A stretch of DNA of 64,000 nucleotides. Source: Ferdinandcohnia humi_A. Lineage in GTDB: Bacteria; Bacillota; Bacilli; Bacillales; Bacillaceae_L. Below the pieces are notes generated by a model. The model had not been told where the DNA came from. It worked only from the letters and a program-made list of their open reading frames with translations, and did no database searches. Position numbers and translations under genes: made by a program. Shown one piece after another: positions 59,779 through 64,000 of this stretch. Each line of letters starts with the position of its first letter. Within the stretch, counting starts at the first letter, position 1. The stretch is taken from the NCBI GenBank assembly GCA_047608075.1, contig JBLKRX010000018.1, positions 34,460 through 98,459 of the forward strand. Direction: 5' to 3'.

Positions 59779-60510
59779 TTAGTTAACAGCTTTTTCCTCT
59801 TCAAATTTTGAACACAAATATTCAAAAAGTTTGTGATTGAAATGATCCTGATTACGAACATAGTCAAACAAAATATCATATTGCTCCTTGTTATCCTGCA
59901 GACCATCTAACACTCTAAAAAACAGGTCCTTTTGTTCATTTATAAGGTCAACCATTTCAAGACTAGCTTCTTCTCTTTCCATAAAATGTTTCGAGATATT
60001 CTCTTTAAACATCTCTTGCGATTTTAAAGAACTTAGAATGGCTTCAAATTGTTCTTTGACAACAGTAATATTCTCAGAGACTATTTGGTTAAAGGCATCT
60101 TGATTTCGAACGATTTTTTGTAGGACCTCGAGTTGTTCTTTATGTTCCTCATTCCGTTTGGCAGTGGTTTCATTATATTTTTCTTGTTTCTTCATAAAGC
60201 CAACAAATACCTCCAATAGATTCTTATGCTCCGATATTTTTTTAGAGAATCTTTCATCCTTTTCTCTTTGAACGTTCTCATACTTAAAAAATTCATGTTG
60301 AAGTCCTTTTTGCTCCTCTACTAGGTTCATAATTACTCGTTCATTGGATTTCATGTAATCTCTAATCATATCATTGTGTTTAGTTTGTTTCTTTATATGT
60401 TCATTAACATAATTGGAATAAAACGTAGGCTGATTTACATCTTCCATGGTAGAGGATGGACGATATACATAGGGTGCTAATGATCCATTAAGAAAAACAG
60501 ATGAAGTCAC
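59779..60510 (-). CDS. Long coiled-coil protein with 28-residue supra-repeats
   Basis: A 243-residue cytosolic protein, almost entirely helical and charged after residue 35. A motif Gln-(Asp/Glu)-x-(Phe/Tyr)-Asn or close variants recurs with its Gln at 109, 137, 165, 193 and 221, exactly 28 residues (four heptads) apart; Q81 may begin the series. A second motif E-Q-x-(E/D)-x-(hydrophobic) repeats in the same register at 125, 153 and 209. I do not recognise the family. The GTG start at 60510 has GGAG nine bases upstream. No membrane segment or signal peptide; a structural or scaffold role is inference. Confidence 0.75.
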   Translation of the reverse strand: MTSSVFLNGSLAPYVYRPSSTMEDVNQPTFYSNYVNEHIKKQTKHNDMIRDYMKSNERVIMNLVEEQKGLQHEFFKYENVQREKDERFSKKISEHKNLLEVFVGFMKKQEKYNETTAKRNEEHKEQLEVLQKIVRNQDAFNQIVSENITVVKEQFEAILSSLKSQEMFKENISKHFMEREEASLEMVDLINEQKDLFFRVLDGLQDNKEQYDILFDYVRNQDHFNHKLFEYLCSKFEEEKAVN

Positions 60511-60788
60511 CTTTCTGCACTCCTTTACAAATTATTTAGCTAATTACCTTACTCCATTTCTCGTGTTAACAGGCAGTAAGTATTATACTGTTAAAACGTT
60601 AAGCAAAAGTTGATTTTCCTGTCTGTTGTACCTAGACTTGTTTAATCAACAATGAATGGGATACTAACCCACTTTATTTTATTTTTATGTTAAATGAATG
60701 GTGACAATGAACTTATTTAAAGTGTGAAGAGTTATTTTAATTGCACCTATTGCTATAAAAATTTGTAAAATATATTTATAAAAAGTAA

Positions 60789-60812
60789 AATATATATTAC
60801 AATGTATATATT
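60789..60812. promoter_or_regulatory. Inverted repeat upstream of the XRE gene
   Basis: AATATATA and TATATATT, separated by TTACAATG, lie 20 bases before the start codon. It is a candidate autoregulatory operator and core promoter, but AT-rich symmetry can arise by chance. The rest of 60511-60788 shows no gene. Confidence 0.4.
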
Positions 60813-60832
60813 AGAAAGTAGGGGTGGTTATT

Positions 60833-61045
60833 TTGGAAGATTTAAAAGTGAAAAATAAAGTAAAAATCGCCCGTATTGAGAAAGGGAACCTAACACAAGG
60901 AGACCTTGCAAAATTAGTCGGTGTAACACGACAAACTATGAATCTAATTGAAGCAAACAAATACAACCCTACAATTCGGGTTTGTATACTTATTAGTAAG
61001 CACTTGAATTGTCCATTAGATGATTTATTTTGGATTGAGGACTAA
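60833..61045 (+). CDS. Small XRE-family transcriptional regulator
   Basis: A 70-residue single-domain HTH protein of the Cro/CI type. The helix-turn-helix is LTQGDLAKLVGVTRQTMNLI (residues about 21-40), then EANKYNPTIRVCILISKHL and a terminal DLFWIED typical of YozG-like regulators that precede membrane genes. The TTG at 60833 is five bases after GGGGTGG; a GTG at 60824 lies inside that site. Followed by two membrane-protein genes in the same direction, which are its probable targets. Confidence 0.88.
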   Translation: MEDLKVKNKVKIARIEKGNLTQGDLAKLVGVTRQTMNLIEANKYNPTIRVCILISKHLNCPLDDLFWIED

Positions 61046-61068
61046 TGTAAGAAGGAGATGATATATCC

Positions 61069-61440
61069 ATGAAAGTAAATTTCTTTACTATTCTCATCAG
61101 TTCAATTGTAAGCTTTGCGATTATAACCTTAGTAACAGGACAAATTCGCTTGGGAATAATTGTAGGGCTACTTATAGGCGTCGGTATTGCAAAATGGCTA
61201 AGGGTAAAAAAACAGGAAGTGAATGATGAGATTGAGTTTGACGAAAGGGTAAACAATAACATTAAACACTATTCTTTACAGACGTTTTCAATTTCAAATT
61301 TTCTTCTATTAGTTTACTTGCTAATCTCAGACCAGATTCTTCACAAACAATTAGTAGAGCTACATTATTTAATTTTCTATCTATCTATCACATTTATTAT
61401 AGCATTCTATATCGTTCCGCTAATCGCAAGGAATCGATAA
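61069..61440 (+). CDS. Membrane protein, DUF2178-like
   Basis: A 123-residue protein with four hydrophobic segments in two pairs, separated by a charged loop EVNDEIEFDERVNNNIKHYS. The loop, with its conserved acidic DER pattern, resembles DUF2178-type proteins often found next to small XRE regulators. GAAGGAG lies before the ATG. Middle gene of a three-gene unit. Function unknown. Confidence 0.65.
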   Translation: MKVNFFTILISSIVSFAIITLVTGQIRLGIIVGLLIGVGIAKWLRVKKQEVNDEIEFDERVNNNIKHYSLQTFSISNFLLLVYLLISDQILHKQLVELHYLIFYLSITFIIAFYIVPLIARNR

Positions 61441-61477
61441 TTCGAGTATTCGTACAACCTATTCAGGGGGGATAACG

Positions 61478-61756
61478 ATGAATCAAGTATTTATTATTAC
61501 AGCAATCATACTTCTAGTATTAGCATATTTCGTTGGAGTGAAAAAACAGACTTGGTTATTGTCTGGTTACAATCAGAAAAGAGTAAAGAACAAAGACAAA
61601 CTTGCAAAATTAGTAGGCACTTATAGTCTAATAATGGGGATTGTCATGTTTATAGGAGCTTTTATAGGCCATCCAGATACCCAAGTGCTATTTCCAGTTA
61701 TGGTAATTGGATATGTGATACTTCTAGGTTATGTAAACACGAGAATGGTTGAGTAA
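61478..61756 (+). CDS. DUF3784 family membrane protein
   Basis: A 92-residue protein with three hydrophobic helices and the conserved loop KKQTWLLSGYNQKRVKNKDK, which marks DUF3784. Function unknown. GGGGGG precedes the ATG at a usual distance. Last gene of the XRE unit, followed by a strong terminator. DUF3784 proteins are commonly paired with small regulators in Firmicutes, suggesting a regulated membrane response such as protection against membrane-active compounds; this is inference. Confidence 0.75.
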   Translation: MNQVFIITAIILLVLAYFVGVKKQTWLLSGYNQKRVKNKDKLAKLVGTYSLIMGIVMFIGAFIGHPDTQVLFPVMVIGYVILLGYVNTRMVE

Positions 61757-61760
61757 GACA

Positions 61761-61800
61761 AAAAGCAGGAGAATTTAATAGAGAAATCTCCTGCTTTTTT
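61761..61800. terminator. Terminator after the DUF3784 gene (and ald)
   Basis: AAAAGCAGGAGA and TCTCCTGCTTTTTT form a 12-bp stem around a 14-base loop. The A-run and T-run make it work for both strands. Confidence 0.9.
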
Positions 61801-61815
61801 ACGTTAACAGATTTA

Positions 61816-62937
61816 TTATTGATTTTCTAAAAGAGTTTTTGCTTCTGAATAAGATGTACCGTGTGCTTCTGCAACTGCTTGATAAGTCACGTATCCATCA
61901 AGAGTATTAATTCCTTTTAATAATGCTTCATTGTCAAGACATGCTTGCTTATATCCCTTATTTGCAATTTGTAATGCATACGGAACCGTAACATTAGTTA
62001 AGGCCATTGTAGATGTAAAAGGAACAGCACCAGGCATGTTTGCCACTGCATAGTGTACTACTCCATGCTTTTCATATGTTGGATCATCATGGGTTGTAAT
62101 TCTGTCAGTTGTTTCGAAAATACCACCTTGGTCAATCGCAATATCTACTACAACTGAACCAGGTGCCATTGATTTGATCATTTCTTCTGAAACTAGCTTA
62201 GGAGCCTTAGCCCCAGGAATTAATACTGCACCAATGACAAGATCAGATTCCTTAACAGCTTCCGCAATATTTAATGGATTAGACATTAACGTTGTAATGT
62301 CTGAACCGAAAATATCATCAAGCTGACGAAGTCGTTCAGGATTTAAGTCAATGATTGTTACTTGTGCTCCTAGGCCAATTGCCATCTTAGCAGCATTTGT
62401 TCCAGCAACACCACCACCGATAATTGTTACTTTACCACGTTGAACACCTGGAACACCAGCAAGTAGAATACCTTTTCCACCATTTGGTTTTTCTAAGAAT
62501 GAAGCACCAATTTGAGTAGCCATTCTTCCAGCTACTTCACTCATTGGAGTTAACAATGGAAGTGTACGGTTTGGCAACTGCACTGTTTCATAAGCAATTC
62601 CAACCACTTTTTTCTCGACTAATGCTTTTGTTAATTCAGGCTCTGGAGCTAAATGTAAGTATGTAAATAAAATTAATCCTTCTCTAAAATATGTATATTC
62701 TTCAGGTAGGGGCTCCTTAACCTTCATTACCATTTCCATTGACCATGCCTCTGCAGCAGTATCAACGATTTTTGCACCAGCTTCAATATATTGTTCATCT
62801 GTAAAGCTAGAACCTAACCCGGCATCTTTTTCAATGAACACTTCATGACCGTAGCTTACAAGATTTACCACACCAGCTGGTGTCATTGCAACACGGTTTT
62901 CGTTATTTTTAATTTCTCTAGGTACACCAATACGCAT
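61816..62937 (-). CDS. ald: Alanine dehydrogenase
   Basis: A 373-residue NAD-dependent enzyme interconverting alanine and pyruvate, needed for alanine use and spore development. MRIGVPREIKNNENRVAMTP start, active-site VMKVKEPLPEEY with Lys, HLAPEPELTKAL with His, nucleotide fold VTIIGGGVAGTNAAKMAIGL and AIDQGGIFETTDRIT with the catalytic Asp. Slightly shorter than B. subtilis Ald (378) at the C-terminus but complete. Confidence 0.97.
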   Translation of the reverse strand: MRIGVPREIKNNENRVAMTPAGVVNLVSYGHEVFIEKDAGLGSSFTDEQYIEAGAKIVDTAAEAWSMEMVMKVKEPLPEEYTYFREGLILFTYLHLAPEPELTKALVEKKVVGIAYETVQLPNRTLPLLTPMSEVAGRMATQIGASFLEKPNGGKGILLAGVPGVQRGKVTIIGGGVAGTNAAKMAIGLGAQVTIIDLNPERLRQLDDIFGSDITTLMSNPLNIAEAVKESDLVIGAVLIPGAKAPKLVSEEMIKSMAPGSVVVDIAIDQGGIFETTDRITTHDDPTYEKHGVVHYAVANMPGAVPFTSTMALTNVTVPYALQIANKGYKQACLDNEALLKGINTLDGYVTYQAVAEAHGTSYSEAKTLLENQ

Positions 62938-62974
62938 TACAAAACACTCCTTTTCCCATTTTCAAACGTGTTTT

Positions 62975-63165
62975 TTAATCAATAACGCCTCGGCACTAAT
63001 TGCGTCAAGATTTAGGACTCGTTTTTAGAAGAGTTAGCTCCTTTATGAAATCCGTAACATTCGCCGAAGGCTTACACATTGTTCAGTTATTGTTTGACCA
63101 ACGACTTAAAGAGAAGTTCTGCAATCATCCCACCACCTAAAGAGGTAGGAGACTTCTACCAAACA
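62975..63165 (+). other. Possible remnant of an IS200/IS605-type 3' end
   Basis: The 490-bp gap upstream of ald contains an open stretch reading NNASALIASRFRTRF before a stop near 63029, which resembles the end of a TnpB-like protein. Further on, CCCACCACCTAAAGAGGTAG and GAGACTTCT resemble the hairpin at the right end of such elements. No transposase body is present. The ald promoter must lie nearby, but I could not define it. Confidence 0.3.
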
Positions 63166-63430
63166 ATGTTAATTATTTCTAAAATAAGAACGTATTTACT
63201 ATAACACCAAAAGACAAATTGTTGTACAATTTTCTTTTATTTTTGCAAAAAAGTGTGCATCCCGTCATATCAATAATGAAAACACTTACATTTATAACAG
63301 ATAATTCACCTTATTTACAAGATAAATATAGTAAAAGTTCATCATATCTTCAATTATTACCAATTTTCCAGTAAGCATGCAGTCTATACTTTAAGTAGAA
63401 AGATCATTCCTTATTTAGGGGGCAAAGGTT

Positions 63431-63880
63431 ATGGGATTATCTTATAAAAAAGTTCTTGTAGCTATTGATGGTTCTAAAGAAGCTGAGTGGGCGTTGAAAA
63501 AGGCAATTGATATTTGTAAACGTTATCATTCAGATCTAGTCATTACCCATATGATCGATTTAAAGCAATTTGCATCAATTGTATCCTACGATATTACTAT
63601 TAGGCAGCAATCAGAGGGATATGGAAATCAGTTACTTTCTGAATATAAAAATCTAGCGATCCAATCAGGGGTAGAGAATGTATTTACTGTTATTGAATAC
63701 GGATCACCTAAAATAAAAATTGCCAAGGATATAGCTCCAAAATATAACATCGACCTAATTGTTTGTGGTGCAACGGGTCTAAACGCAGTAGAACGCTTCT
63801 TACTAGGAAGTGTTTCTGAGAATATCACACGTTACGCAAATTGTGACGTAATGGTGGTAAGAACAGAAAAAGAAATATAA
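63431..63880 (+). CDS. Universal stress protein, UspA family
   Basis: A 149-residue single-domain Usp protein. N-terminal KVLVAIDGSKEAEWAL gives the first strand and nucleotide-binding Asp. The C-terminal G-x2-G-x9-G-S motif (GATGLNAVERFLLGSV) indicates ATP binding. Such proteins help survival under stress; specific role unknown. AGGGGG precedes the ATG at 63431. Followed by two hairpins. Confidence 0.92.
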   Translation: MGLSYKKVLVAIDGSKEAEWALKKAIDICKRYHSDLVITHMIDLKQFASIVSYDITIRQQSEGYGNQLLSEYKNLAIQSGVENVFTVIEYGSPKIKIAKDIAPKYNIDLIVCGATGLNAVERFLLGSVSENITRYANCDVMVVRTEKEI

Positions 63881-63901
63881 TTTACTAGATATAAATACAA
63901 A

Positions 63902-63972
63902 AAATCGTGAGTATTTCTCACGATTCAGACTGTAGACAAACTCGATGAAATCGAGTTTGCCTACAGTCTTTT
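63902..63972 (+). terminator. Double terminator after the Usp gene
   Basis: First stem AATCGTGAG/CTCACGATT at 63902-63925. Second stem GACTGTAG...CTACAGTC, with inner ACTCGAT/ATCGAGT, at 63927-63968, followed by six T residues. Confidence 0.85.
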
Positions 63973-64000
63973 TTGATTTAAAATATATTATGAGAGATAT

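Overview
The window is a chromosomal stretch of a low-GC, endospore-forming Bacillaceae bacterium (Bacillus sensu lato). This is inferred from gene order and protein content: ysdC-dut-ysdB-(ysdA)-rplT-rpmI-infC-thrS-ytxC-dnaI-dnaB-nrdR-speD-gapB-coaE-ytaF-mutM-polA-hflCK-phoR-phoP-mdh-icd-citZ-ytvI-fxsA-pyk-pfkA-accA-accD-ytsJ-dnaE-ytrH-ytrI-nrnA-ytpI-ytoI-ytkL. Apart from insertions this follows the Bacillus subtilis backbone closely. Sporulation genes (ytxC, ytrH, ytrI, ytaF, ytvI) support a spore former.

Region 1 (1-2034 and 11933-20991) is the translation/replication backbone: M42 peptidase start, dUTPase, a sigma-W type ysdB, a VTT-domain membrane protein, then the infC-rpmI-rplT operon with an L20-type attenuating leader, thrS with a T-box leader, ytxC-dnaI-dnaB and nrdR.

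Region 2 (about 2035-11932) is the main discovery. A 9.9-kb mobile element sits precisely inside ysdA, the DUF1294 gene that follows rplT. The 5' half of ysdA is at 11933-12090 and the 3' half at 1919-2034. Joined through a shared CCTA they give exactly 270 bp, an 89-residue protein. The element encodes three overlapping tyrosine-recombinase genes plus a coiled-coil accessory protein, a cadC-cadA metal-resistance operon, and its own complete DUF1294 gene. The recombination module resembles Tn554 and the four-gene intA-tfp-intB-srap core of strand-biased circularizing integrative elements. An element that breaks a gene while carrying an intact homologue of it looks like a target-rescue strategy.

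Region 3 (20992-48338) is central metabolism and DNA maintenance: speD, gapB with CcpN-like operators, coaE, ytaF, mutM, polA, hflKC, phoPR, a MaoC-like protein, the citZ-icd-mdh TCA operon, ytvI, a decayed IS1182-type element, fxsA, pfkA-pyk, accDA, a FadR-like regulator and malic enzyme with a matching palindromic operator.

Region 4 (48676-64000) holds dnaE, ytrHI, nrnA, ytpI, ytoI, ytkL, an M24 peptidase, a coiled-coil protein with an exact 28-residue supra-repeat, a small XRE regulator with two membrane proteins, ald and a universal stress protein.

Three families of short dispersed repeats fill many intergenic gaps. One copy lies inside the thrS T-box leader. I saw no rRNA, tRNA, CRISPR array or prophage.
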